Position numbers and translations under genes: made by a program. The notes under the pieces are model-generated. The model made no database searches and was not told where the DNA came from. It saw nothing but the letters and a program-made list of their open reading frames with translations. Shown here piece by piece: positions 26,920 to 36,398 of a DNA stretch of 64,000 nt; within the stretch, counting starts at the first letter, position 1; each line of letters starts with the position of its first letter. The stretch comes from Tissierella simiarum (lineage in GTDB: Bacteria > Bacillota > Clostridia > Tissierellales > Tissierellaceae). Location of the stretch: NCBI RefSeq assembly GCF_018917865.1, contig NZ_JAHLPM010000001.1, positions 430,700 to 494,699 of the forward strand. The letters are read 5' to 3'.

Positions 26920-28382
26920 CTTACACTTCTCTTCAAATTATTTTTTACTGCATTTATCATAGTATCTACTTCCTCTATTCTCATAGAATAGATTATAACA
27001 AAATATACTACTGCAACCTATACCAATTGAGACTATTAATGATGTATTAGCCACTTATATATTTAAGTAAAACACTATAGGATAGCTTAGCTATTGTTCC
27101 CATAGCCAATGAAGCACATAGGATTTTTATCGAGGAAATAGCTATGTTCTTCATACCAAATGAGCCTATTTTATTTCTAAAACTTATAAATAATAATGTT
27201 GTACAAAATATAGTCGATATACTTGTGGCTAGAGCCAGTCCACCTATACCCATGTATTTTGATAGAATAATATTCATAACTATTGCTATAGCTTCGTTGC
27301 TCATTGGAATCTTCATCCTGTAAAAAATAAAAAACTCTATTAAGAATTAACCTAAGCCTGAAACCAATCATATCAATAGAGTAAAAAACAATGTACTGGA
27401 GGTAATAGGTATGGCCTGAGATTCAAATTGCTCCTCTACCAAATAAAAGTTTAACTATCGGCTCTGCAAAGAACATAGCTCCAATTGTAACTGGTATGGC
27501 TAATAAACTAATTGAATTTATATCTTCTAATATTGTTTCTTTCAGTTCCTTTATATTATTCTCTGCCGTCATTTTAAATATCATAGGATACATAGCAGTT
27601 GCTACTGAAATAACAAATAAACCTTGTACAAATCCATTCAGTTTATTAGCATAGTTAAGAGCTGATATCCCACCTATTGCAACACTAGACGCTAAAGTTC
27701 TATCAACAAGTACATTTACCTGATTTACTGACACTCCAATTGTAACTAGTAATGCTATATATACAATATTTTTAATATACTCATTTTTTATATCTAATAC
27801 AAAGTTATGTCTATATCCTTTTCTATGTATGAAAGGTACTAGTAATATCAGCTGTGAAGTTATAGCTACAACACTCCCTATAGATATTATAATAAAGAAA
27901 TTTATTGGGACCCGAATTAATGCTGGTATTACATAATTCCCTTTTATATGGAGAAATCCATTAAATATATACGCCCTATACAATATATTCCCAATAAACT
28001 TATCTTGGTAATTTTAATTGTAAAGCTAAAGTTTCTCCTTCAAATCCTAGTGAGAATATCTTTACTGTTTCTGGTCTGTAAATAAAAGCCCCAGAATAAT
28101 CATATGTACTATTATGATTATCAATATATTTACAAGATTATTAGTATATTTATTTCCTTCCTTTTCTCCATACTCTTGTTCTATCTTGTTGTATAGGCAA
28201 TCCTCTGCTGATATACTGGCCCCTATAAAAGAGAATATGACCGCAGGTATTGTTATTGATATTAAATAGGCGGCACTTATACTTGATGTCTCATAGAAAT
28301 ATGGCAAAGTAATCCCCCTAGCAAAGCTAAATATTTTTGAAATTATTGTTATTAGTACTAAAAGAATTGCTGCTTTTTTCAT
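26920..28382 (-). pseudogene. Decayed second copy of murJ
   Basis: Full-length but broken homologue of murJ at 24230. Pieces in shifting frames align in order: 28382-28062 matches the N-terminus (MKKAAILLVLITIISKIFSF), 27983-27423 the middle, 27316-27047 the late helices, and the last 100 bp the native C-terminus (about KNNLKRSVRNA). Frameshifts, stops and small deletions, including one near 28020-28060, rule out a working flippase. It is a tandem duplicate with galE between the copies. Confidence 0.92.
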
Positions 28383-28460
28383 TGAATTCCCTTGTTATCT
28401 GCGAATTAATTTATTCACATACAATGCAATAAAGAGTTCCATGTAATTTTTGTATCCACG

Positions 28461-29660
28461 TTAATCCACAGTATCTACACTTAAATACTCTTTACTATAT
28501 CGATATATTAAAAGTATTATGAAATAAAATACTTCACTTAATAGTATGGATAAAAAAAACATTTGAAACATCATTCCAATAAATGTTACTAATAAAAATT
28601 TTGTTTCTTTATTTTTTTTAAATAACTTAATACAGCTAAAAAATACTAAAATTAAAAATAAGCCATATATAAAGAAACCAACTACCCCAGATTCTACAAG
28701 AACCTCAAGGAATGTATTGTGTATATAGTTATGTATTCCGTAATTAGATGTACTATAATTTAAAAAAGCATTAATCCCAATTCCAAATATTGGGTTCTTT
28801 ATAAATGTTTCAAATGCATTTTTCCAGATAATACTCCTTCCACTTCCACCACTACTTAACATGCCTAAAAATCGTCTTTTGAATAAATCTACATATCCTA
28901 TACCTAAAACTTCTAACACATTAACTAATACAAAAAGAACTATTATAGCCAATAAGATAGATCTACATTTCCATTTTCTGTCTTTTTCAATCATAAATGA
29001 TATCACCAATGCAATTAATATGGATATATATGCTCCTCTTGAGAAAGTTAAAATGATACAAATTAAAGTAATGATAAAACAAATTCTATTTCTATTAGAA
29101 TCTAAATTATTTAAAAAATAAAAAAAGTATAATGTAATAAAAAATGCAGATATGTTTGGATCATCTGATACTATTCCCGTTAACCTTGGTATAGATCTAT
29201 CTATAATTAAACCGTAGTAGGATATGTTATTACCATGAAAATTCATCCCCGCTTTATAAACCCCCATAAAATAGTATGTCAATGATAATATACTTACTAT
29301 TAATCCGGATTTTGAAATCATCTTTTCTACTTCGTCAATACTACAGGATATAAGTAATCCCCTCGTTGAAAAATAAAAAATTAATATAACATAAAACGCA
29401 AATATAAAACGCAAATGTGCTTCTGGATAGCTAAAATGTAAAGCTGTAGAAGAATAAACTAAAATGAATATCAACATAGCCTTTTCGAAGGTTAATAATT
29501 TGCTAAATTTCATATACTTGAATAAGAAAAAAATGTTAAAAATACTCATAAACATGTATGGTTTAAATGCAAAGCCAATATTCACATTAAACCTTCCAAA
29601 AAACAATGTCATTATTAAAATTTGCATAAATAATACAACTATACTCGTTTTAGATTTCAA
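28461..29660 (-). CDS. O-antigen ligase/polymerase-like membrane protein (Wzy type)
   Basis: 399 aa with about 11-12 membrane segments. A large loop near residues 260-320 carries FGIGINAFLNYSTSNYGIHNYIHNTF (26 residues in full; key motif GIGINAF and HNxxHN), the pattern of the Wzy_C/O-antigen ligase family. TFSRGAYISILIA in the middle is also typical. It likely polymerises or ligates repeat units of the surface polysaccharide at the outer face of the membrane. It is poorly conserved, as usual for the family, so which linkage it makes cannot be said. Confidence 0.8.
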   Translation of the reverse strand: MKSKTSIVVLFMQILIMTLFFGRFNVNIGFAFKPYMFMSIFNIFFLFKYMKFSKLLTFEKAMLIFILVYSSTALHFSYPEAHLRFIFAFYVILIFYFSTRGLLISCSIDEVEKMISKSGLIVSILSLTYYFMGVYKAGMNFHGNNISYYGLIIDRSIPRLTGIVSDDPNISAFFITLYFFYFLNNLDSNRNRICFIITLICIILTFSRGAYISILIALVISFMIEKDRKWKCRSILLAIIVLFVLVNVLEVLGIGYVDLFKRRFLGMLSSGGSGRSIIWKNAFETFIKNPIFGIGINAFLNYSTSNYGIHNYIHNTFLEVLVESGVVGFFIYGLFLILVFFSCIKLFKKNKETKFLLVTFIGMMFQMFFLSILLSEVFYFIILLIYRYSKEYLSVDTVD

Positions 29661-29840
29661 CGTACTCAGCCCTTTTCTATGTTTAACACCATATTTTTAT
29701 AATTTAAGCATAACTAATTATTAGACTTTTCTACACAGCATTTATATCCTTTTACTCTAAAAATATATTTTTAAAGTAAGTGTAGAATAGTCCTCACCTT
29801 TTCAAAGCAAGTAAACCATTTTAATCTATTCTTTTTCCAT

Positions 29841-30644
29841 TTAAGTGTGTGTTTCCGCAAAACCACATAAGTTATTGTAAGAATTAATACCTTGATTTAT
29901 GTAATGTATTATTTCCTTTTTAGTTAAAGAACAATGATTATTAAATGATATCGGATAATAATACTTAAACAGATGTTTTGATTTTGGATATGCTACAGAT
30001 AACCACGCGCCAATATTGAAAAAAAACTTAGCATTGTGTCCTTCAAACCACGTTGAGTTTGAATAGTCAACATTAGCAATAAAAGCCGGATACTCATATA
30101 TCTTTAACCCTTTTTTATTAGCTTCTCTAAACATTAATGATTCCTCACCAGAACTATAAATGCTCCCTGCACCGAAATTTACATTAAACCAGATATTATT
30201 TTTTTTGAAAGACCTCAATTTAAAAGCAACTCGCACAGAACCATAGTTTTTATGTTTAGGTGCTATTCTTATTTTTTCAATATGCTTACGCTTTTTTAAA
30301 TCAGAACAATTCATCTTTTCTGTATTGAATACAATAATATCAGCATCCGGTAGTTTTTTAAAAGCTTCTTTAATTATTTGGACATAATTATCTTTATATG
30401 TTACATCATCATCGCACAATAAACACACATCGCCAGTTGCATTTAATAAAGCTTCGTTTCTACTTCTAGATAATCCACGATTATTAGTTGATATCATTTT
30501 CACCAAATATTTATCAAAACTTTTTTCAGCATAATCATATCTATCACATTGATTTATTATTAGGGCATCTGAACGAATGTTATTCTTTTCAACCAAATCA
30601 AAGTTGGTTTGATTCATAGCCGATATTAGAACTTCAATTCTCAT
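29841..30644 (-). CDS. Glycosyltransferase family 2
   Basis: 267 aa. GGGAG lies nine bases before ATG 30644, so that start is preferred over the TTG at 30653. It has a GT-A fold: NRGLSRSRNEALLNATGDVC leads to the metal-binding DDD at 78-80 (LLCDDDV), and GAGSIYSSGEESLMFREA resembles the acceptor-side catalytic region. It is a cytoplasmic enzyme adding a sugar to a lipid-linked intermediate. Donor and linkage are not predictable. Confidence 0.82.
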   Translation of the reverse strand: MRIEVLISAMNQTNFDLVEKNNIRSDALIINQCDRYDYAEKSFDKYLVKMISTNNRGLSRSRNEALLNATGDVCLLCDDDVTYKDNYVQIIKEAFKKLPDADIIVFNTEKMNCSDLKKRKHIEKIRIAPKHKNYGSVRVAFKLRSFKKNNIWFNVNFGAGSIYSSGEESLMFREANKKGLKIYEYPAFIANVDYSNSTWFEGHNAKFFFNIGAWLSVAYPKSKHLFKYYYPISFNNHCSLTKKEIIHYINQGINSYNNLCGFAETHT

Positions 30645-30934
30645 TTTATTCAACTCCCGTGTTATAAACAGTTTCTTTAATTCTTAAGTATAATACCTAC
30701 TAAAATACTTCATTACATTTCTTTGCTCTTGCCCTTGTTTTTTCCCAGTGAAGTAAGTTTTTTATATTCTTTTGTTAACTTTTTCAAAACAGGTATATTC
30801 AAGCAAATCCTTGTTTTTTAATCTCTTAGCTTCTAGTTTTAATGTTTACATAAAGCATTTACCTACATAGTTTAAATACCTGAAAGGATAGGTGCCTAGA
30901 TCCTTCTTTATAAATTTTCTATGATATATGTAAT

Positions 30935-31381
30935 CTATTCCTTAGTAACCGCTACATCACTATTCATAATCTTATTCAAAACTTCTCTTAATTTCGTGGA
31001 TGAAGTTCCTTGTGTATAAGGGAAATAAACAATATCTACACCTACAGCACTAAATTGATACTCAAGCTCATTCCACTTGTCTGTACCCTTCCAGTCACTA
31101 CCTACAAACATAACGTCAAATTTATACTTTTCCCATGCTTCCATTTTGTTCATATTCTTTTGAGGCACTACCTTATCTACATACTTTATGCTTTCAACTA
31201 TTGTCATTCGTTCACTATGTGATATAATGGCTTTTTTGTTTTTATATGACACTAATTCATCTGTTGTAACGCCAACAATCAGATAGTCGCATTGCTCTTT
31301 CGCTCTTTTTAACAAGTTTAAATGACCTATATGGAACATATCATAAACACCTGTCGTGTAGCCTACCTTGTACTTTTTCAC
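30935..31381 (-). CDS. tagD: Glycerol-3-phosphate cytidylyltransferase
   Basis: 148 aa. GGAG touches the first GTG (31390), so the second GTG at 31381, eight bases downstream, is taken as the start. It makes CDP-glycerol from CTP and glycerol-3-phosphate. The nucleotidyltransferase motif HIGH is at 17-20 (GVYDMFHIGHLNLL). VGSDWKGTDKWNE and TQGTSSTKLR correspond to the substrate and RTxGISTT-like motifs. No TagB/TagF polymerase is present in the window; the LicD-type protein next to it is the only evident consumer. Confidence 0.88.
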   Translation of the reverse strand: MKKYKVGYTTGVYDMFHIGHLNLLKRAKEQCDYLIVGVTTDELVSYKNKKAIISHSERMTIVESIKYVDKVVPQKNMNKMEAWEKYKFDVMFVGSDWKGTDKWNELEYQFSAVGVDIVYFPYTQGTSSTKLREVLNKIMNSDVAVTKE

Positions 31382-31424
31382 AATGATCACTCCTTCAAAT
31401 AATTATTCTCTATTACATTACAAT

Positions 31425-31915
31425 TTCAAATTACTTCTAATAATAAGAAGAAATTCTGATAAGCTTATCCATATCTAAATCATCTATAACCAAATTCGGG
31501 ATTCCTCCCCAAAACTTATCTTTCTAATTATGCCCAAATAATCTTACTTCTTTTTCATATCTTAGAATAGCATGACAATATACCTGCTTATCTGCCATCA
31601 TCATATTAGATAAATTTCATTATACCGTAGCCAAACAACTATTTAGGCGCATCCTCAATCACTCTTATTATACTATCAAAAGTTGCAATACTCTCTCGGT
31701 TTCAATTTCCCCAATACCCAATATGAGATTCCCCCTTCTTTTATGAAAAAATCCACGCACCAAGAGTCGTTTGATGAGTTCTCAGTAGACAGAATCAATG
31801 ATCTATCTCATAATCTTTAGTTCTCCTGTTTTGAATTTATTTCTAAAATCAAACATTATTTCATACACTTGCTTTCTCTGTAAAGCAGTAAGTAGTTTGC
31901 AACAATTACTTATAT
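31425..31915 (-). pseudogene. Badly decayed coding remnant(s) between licD-like gene and tagD
   Basis: In this 565-bp gap without an intact gene, protein-like stretches appear in several frames broken by stops. Examples are ALQRKQVYEIMFDFRNKF near 31830-31900, SIATFDSIIRVIEDAP near 31650-31710, and WGGIPNLVIDDLDMDKLI near 31450-31510. I do not recognise the family. The rest of the gap holds nothing else I can see. Confidence 0.45.
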
Positions 31916-31946
31916 ACACTTAGACAATCAATCAAGTAAAATATAT

Positions 31947-32768
31947 TTATAAGTATTCTTCAAACCCAGATTCTGTATCGTACACCTCCGCATGTGCAGC
32001 TGCCATCTGTTCTTCCACAGACGGTAATTTCATGTAATTACCATACCTATATTTGAGATATTTTTTTATATCAGAAGGGCCCATTAACACCGTATCTTCA
32101 AACTGAATATCAATAGGTTTTCCAAACATACTAATTTCAAATATCCCTTGTTTGAAATTAACCTTTGTAATAAAATAGCAATATACAAAATCATTCTTTA
32201 GGCTATCATACTTGTAAATGAGCTTATAGCACTGTCGAGAAATCAACTTATTAGGCAATAATTTTAGCACTCTTAAAACCACTTTCTGAAATTTAGTCTT
32301 AGGTTCCCAATTTCTCTGAGAAAGTGCCACTATTGTTACATATTTAGATGCATAATAGACAGTTTTCTGTATTAATAGTTTATTAGGACATTTATGAAGT
32401 ATCATAATATCAACGTATATACCATGATGCATATCTTTTCGATTCTTGAAAGCTTTCTCTATGAACGTAGTACCATTCATTCGAACTTTAGCATATTCCA
32501 AATAATTATCAACAATTTTCCATTCTTGCAATACGAACTTATCGCTTTCTATTTGATTAAACACTGTCTTAAATCTTTCATAATTACTAGGCGTCATGAA
32601 TATATCAAGATCATCGTCCCATGGAATGAACCCACTATGTCTTACAGCACCAAGAGCAGTTCCACCCATAATGTAATAAACAATGTCATTTTCACGACAT
32701 ATTCTATCAATGAATTTCATTGTTTCTAATATTTTAGTTTGAACATCTTTTATCGTTTGCTTGGCCAT
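31947..32768 (-). CDS. LicD family phosphotransferase
   Basis: 273 aa. It has the LicD signature: MGGTALGAVRHSGFIPWDDD (34-53) with acidic cluster DDDLD at 51-55, a nucleotidyltransferase-fold metal site. LicD proteins move phosphocholine or another alditol-phosphate from a CDP donor onto a glycan. The neighbouring tagD makes CDP-glycerol and no choline genes are visible. Phosphoglycerol transfer is therefore a reasonable inference, in line with fukutin-type relatives. Confidence 0.88.
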   Translation of the reverse strand: MAKQTIKDVQTKILETMKFIDRICRENDIVYYIMGGTALGAVRHSGFIPWDDDLDIFMTPSNYERFKTVFNQIESDKFVLQEWKIVDNYLEYAKVRMNGTTFIEKAFKNRKDMHHGIYVDIMILHKCPNKLLIQKTVYYASKYVTIVALSQRNWEPKTKFQKVVLRVLKLLPNKLISRQCYKLIYKYDSLKNDFVYCYFITKVNFKQGIFEISMFGKPIDIQFEDTVLMGPSDIKKYLKYRYGNYMKLPSVEEQMAAAHAEVYDTESGFEEYL

Positions 32769-32819
32769 TTTCTCATTCCTTTACCAATAATTTGAGATAT
32801 GAACTTACTTGTTAATTCT

Positions 32820-32990
32820 TTATATATTCTCTCTCAAGTAATAAGACTCCTTCATTAATTTATTTATGAGATCATCCTTCGACATATAATTTGCAATAGA
32901 TCTTATAAATTCAAATACAAAATTTTAATCCTTATCTTAACCATGTCGCTGCTTCATCATTATTTACAGTACTAATCATTGTTTTATAAC
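32820..32990 (-). pseudogene. 3' remnant of an unidentified gene
   Basis: A protein-like tail (FEFIRSIANYMSKDDLINKL and about a dozen more residues to a stop at 32820) is preceded, in another frame, by MISTVNNDEAATWLR. Together they look like the end of a frameshifted gene just upstream of the LicD gene. Family not recognised. Confidence 0.4.
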
Positions 32991-33048
32991 TAAAAGGGTA
33001 ACTACATTTTAATGATTTTTAAAGAAAAAATGCGCTATGAGTAAAGTT

Positions 33049-34245
33049 TCATCCTATCAGATCTATTATTTTCATATATGTTTGTTTTCTATCAAATAGT
33101 TCTTGTGCTAATTTTCGGCTATTCTTCCCCATAGTTTTTCTTAAAGTCTCATTTTCGTACAACTGTACTAGCTTTGTAGCTAAATCTTCCGCATTATTAT
33201 TCTGACAATTTAATCCAATTTGATACTCATCCACTAAATTTCTATATTCAGTGCATTCTTGTGTGTTCAATACAGGCAAACCTGCTGCAGAATAGTCACC
33301 TACTTTATTAATAATACTTCCAGCTGACCCTGCTTTAATTGGATTTATAGCTATATCACATGACTTCAAAATACCTGCCATTTTGCCGTACTCGAGCCTA
33401 CCAATAAATTCTACGTATACACCTTTTTCTTTTGCATAATTCTCGAACATGAATTTCAATGGTCCGTCACCTATGGCAATAAATTTAATATTTTTAATTC
33501 CTTTCCCTTCCAATATTTTTAGGGCATCTATCACACAAGTTAAATCGTAACTATGACCTAGGGTACCTACATATGTAAGCCATATTTCAGTCTCAGGCTT
33601 ACCGATAAATTTATTTTTTTCCATCAAACTATCAAAAGATGCCAATTCTGTGCCCAAAAAAATGCTATGACCCTCTTTACACTTTCTATTGACTTTTAAA
33701 GCTCTATTCATATAAGTATTTGATACAGCAATTATTTCATCAGCTGCATCATATATATAATCAGCTTGCTTTTTCATTGGATAGAACAAGGCATCACTTA
33801 GAACAGGAACATTAAAAACCATCTTGAATGCCTCAGGCCATAAGTCTTGAACATCTATAATAAAACGTATATTGTTCTTCTTGGCATACTTTGCTGCCAC
33901 TTTCGCCACGTTAAGAGACGGAACAGCACAGTAAATGATATCTGGCTTATCTCTTCCTAGTAGGTAGCTCTCTAAGTTTTTTCCGAATACATAATGTGAA
34001 TAAACTCTTTTCAAAGAAACATTTTTTAGATATGATGGCTCGTGTAAAATTGTTGTTTTGTAGTTAAGTTTCAATAGTTCAACGCTATCCTTGTGACGAT
34101 ATGACTTACTCACATGTATATAATCAGAAGTAACTATTTCTACTTGGTTACCATACAATCTCAATTTTTCGGCAATATAGCAAAACCTGTCATTTCCTTT
34201 CTCAAATGGAAAATCAACAAAGTGCGAAATTATCAGTATGTCCTT
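33049..34245 (-). CDS. Glycosyltransferase family 4
   Basis: 398 aa from ATG 34245, with GGAG ten bases upstream; the longer frame to 34293 has no ribosome site. GT-B fold: the N-terminal domain includes ILIISHFVDFPFEKGNDRF and FIIDVQDLWPEAF, the C-terminal domain IWLTYVGTLGHSYDL and FIAIGDGPLKFMFEN. The EX7E-like region is around AINPIKAGSAGSIINKVGDY. It resembles WbuB/Bac-type amino-sugar transferases. It likely adds a sugar early in assembly of the local glycan. Confidence 0.87.
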   Translation of the reverse strand, partial: KDILIISHFVDFPFEKGNDRFCYIAEKLRLYGNQVEIVTSDYIHVSKSYRHKDSVELLKLNYKTTILHEPSYLKNVSLKRVYSHYVFGKNLESYLLGRDKPDIIYCAVPSLNVAKVAAKYAKKNNIRFIIDVQDLWPEAFKMVFNVPVLSDALFYPMKKQADYIYDAADEIIAVSNTYMNRALKVNRKCKEGHSIFLGTELASFDSLMEKNKFIGKPETEIWLTYVGTLGHSYDLTCVIDALKILEGKGIKNIKFIAIGDGPLKFMFENYAKEKGVYVEFIGRLEYGKMAGILKSCDIAINPIKAGSAGSIINKVGDYSAAGLPVLNTQECTEYRNLVDEYQIGLNCQNNNAEDLATKLVQLYENETLRKTMGKNSRKLAQELFDRKQTYMKIIDLIG

Positions 34246-34307
34246 CATCAATAATCTACTCCTTTTTAAGATGTAAATCTCATTGCATTTCATTATATAA
34301 ATACTCT

Positions 34308-34430
34308 TTAATACCGGACTATTGTATCTACATTCCTGTTCTCATTTATATTCTTGGCAATCATCTCCGGCATATTTAATCCACTCTCATATACATGTGA
34401 ATATCTTCCACCAAAATAAGGGTTAACTTC
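34308..34430 (-). pseudogene. 3' end of a dead ATP-grasp (carbamoyl-phosphate-synthase-like) gene
   Basis: Forty codons ending in TAA read EVNPYFGGRYSHVYESGLNM and continue PEMIAKNINENR. This is the C-terminal signature of polysaccharide-locus ATP-grasp proteins (EVNPRxGGGYPxxxExG). The reading frame is broken immediately upstream and the rest is gone. It lies between the GT4 and the aminotransferase. Confidence 0.7.
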
Positions 34431-34517
34431 AGATCAGCTCACAAGATGTCATAAATATTTTTTTATATTATGTCTCCTAAAAATAATAGTTTGATTTAAA
34501 GAATAAATATATGCCTA

Positions 34518-35693
34518 TTAAATCTTATAGTCTTTTAGCTTGTTTACTACGACCCCAACCTCTTCCTCACTTAAATTGCTACTACAAGGCACATTCATCA
34601 GATTCTTCTCATAGTACTCGCCCATATCAATCCTATAACTCTGACTTTCTAAATATGGCTTCTGTTTATGTATCAACCTCCACAATGGCCTAGTTTGAAT
34701 ATTTTCATCATTTAACATTCTTAATAATTCATCTCTATCCATACCATATTTCTCTTTATCTACTATCACAGAATAAAACCAATGATTTGCTCTTGTATCT
34801 GCTCTAAATGATAGTAATGTTAGTCCCTCTATGTCTTCTATAGCTTCTTTATATAAGTTATAATTTTTAATCTTTGTTTCTATAAAACCTTCCAGTCTAT
34901 CTATTTGATCCGTTCCAAAGGCCGCCTGTATATTTGTCATACGGTAGTTATATCCTATTTCATCATGAACAAAGTAAAGAGAATCTGTTTTAGCTTGTAC
35001 CCCTAAAAATGATACTTTATCTAGTAATTCTTTATTATTGGATACCACCATTCCTCCGCCACCTGTAGTTATTATCTTGTTTGCGTTGAAAGAATACACT
35101 CCTATATCTCCAATAGTACCACAGTATTTACCTGCATATTTACCTTCTAGATAATAAGAACCTAGAGCTTCTGTAGAATCTTCTATTACTTTTAGGTTAT
35201 ATTTTTCTTTAACTTCCATTAACCTTTCCATATTAGCTGGATTACCAAATACATGAACTATTACGATAGCTTTTATCTGTCTTTTAGTACTTTTATTGAT
35301 TACTTTTTCATCTATATAGTCACATTCATTTTCTAAAAACTCTTCCAGCTTGTCCATATCCATATTAAGCGTATCATCACAATCCATAAATATTGGTTCT
35401 GCTCCCATGTATTTAACTGGATTTACTGCTGCTATAAATGTAAGTGTAGGCACTATAACTTCATCTCTAGATTCTATACCTAATACTCTTAATGCAAGAT
35501 GAAGACCTGCTGTACCAGATTGACATGATACTGTTCTTTCTACACCTACGTATTTTGCTATTTTTTCTTCAAATTCCGTTATAAACCTTCCTCCAGTTGA
35601 TACCCAACCCGTCTCTATTGTTTCCTTGACATTTTCAAGAATGTCTAGTGAAAGATTAGGGACTGAAAGAGGTATTTGTTTATTATTAGTCAT
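34518..35693 (-). CDS. LegC/PglE-type sugar aminotransferase (DegT/DnrJ/EryC1)
   Basis: 391-aa PLP enzyme turning a UDP-4-keto-6-deoxy-HexNAc into the 4-amino sugar. It opens IPLSVPNLSLDILENVKETI and GWVSTGG, the LegC pattern. The PLP lysine is K206 in SFNANKIITTGGGGM and the phosphate/ring contacts are EDSTEALGS. With the NeuD/PglD acetyltransferase and PglC-like transferase downstream it forms a bacillosamine-type set. The 4,6-dehydratase (PglF/LegB) that must precede it is absent from the window. Confidence 0.88.
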   Translation of the reverse strand: MTNNKQIPLSVPNLSLDILENVKETIETGWVSTGGRFITEFEEKIAKYVGVERTVSCQSGTAGLHLALRVLGIESRDEVIVPTLTFIAAVNPVKYMGAEPIFMDCDDTLNMDMDKLEEFLENECDYIDEKVINKSTKRQIKAIVIVHVFGNPANMERLMEVKEKYNLKVIEDSTEALGSYYLEGKYAGKYCGTIGDIGVYSFNANKIITTGGGGMVVSNNKELLDKVSFLGVQAKTDSLYFVHDEIGYNYRMTNIQAAFGTDQIDRLEGFIETKIKNYNLYKEAIEDIEGLTLLSFRADTRANHWFYSVIVDKEKYGMDRDELLRMLNDENIQTRPLWRLIHKQKPYLESQSYRIDMGEYYEKNLMNVPCSSNLSEEEVGVVVNKLKDYKI

Positions 35694-35742
35694 AATATTC
35701 CTCCAAAATTTATACTACTTACCCTTAAACAGCAGTATTTAT

Positions 35743-36396
35743 TTATATATTATTATTACTTCTTATAACTTTAGCAGGAGCACCATATACTACTACATTG
35801 TCTTCAATATCTTTAGTTACAATACTTCCAGCTCCAATTATGCAATTTGCTCCTATCTTTCTGCCAAGTGTAACTATTACTCCATCATCGATTAAAGTAT
35901 TATCTTTAATGATGACTCCACCTGATAAAACTACGCCTGACGCTATGTAAACATGATTTCCAATAGTATTATCATGATTTACTTGAGAGCCGGTATTCAC
36001 TACTACATTATCTCCAATTATAGGGTTAGGTGTAATCAAGCAACCTGCTTCTATTAAGACCCCATTTCCAATTTTGGCTTCTTCCGATATAACTGCATCA
36101 GGGTGATATATATTAACTGCTTCCCAGCCAGCATTTACAAACTCATTATAAACAAGTCTTCTATATTTCATATTCCCAAAACCGATAAAAAATTTATTTG
36201 TTTTATATTTATTTATTAACTCTTTTAAGTCCCATTCCTTATAGAATTCTAATACTTTTAGTCCATGAAATTCTCTTCCTACTTTATCAGGATTAGATTC
36301 AAAAAAACCTAAAGCTTCATATTTACCTTGATTTTTCACATTATATAAAACTACATTTGCATGTTGACCACAACCAACTATTATGATTTTCTCCAT
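35743..36396 (-). CDS. Sugar O/N-acyltransferase of the NeuD/PglD family
   Basis: 217 aa. The N-terminal Rossmann-like domain (IIIVGCGQHANVVLYNVK) is followed by a left-handed beta-helix of hexapeptide repeats (about 95-205: AKIGNGVLIEAG, GDNVVVNTGSQVNHDNTIGN and so on), ending GAPAKVIR. The catalytic histidine is probably in the NHDNTIG turn. Downstream of a PglE-like aminotransferase, its likely reaction is acetyl-CoA-dependent N-acetylation of the new 4-amino group (PglD). Confidence 0.87.
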   Translation of the reverse strand: MEKIIIVGCGQHANVVLYNVKNQGKYEALGFFESNPDKVGREFHGLKVLEFYKEWDLKELINKYKTNKFFIGFGNMKYRRLVYNEFVNAGWEAVNIYHPDAVISEEAKIGNGVLIEAGCLITPNPIIGDNVVVNTGSQVNHDNTIGNHVYIASGVVLSGGVIIKDNTLIDDGVIVTLGRKIGANCIIGAGSIVTKDIEDNVVVYGAPAKVIRSNNNI

Positions 36397-36398
36397 AC

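Noticed and set aside
30660..30934. Possible remnant gene between the GT2 and tagD
   Set aside because: A weak protein-like stretch exists near 30700-30850, but stops are frequent and I could not match it to anything.
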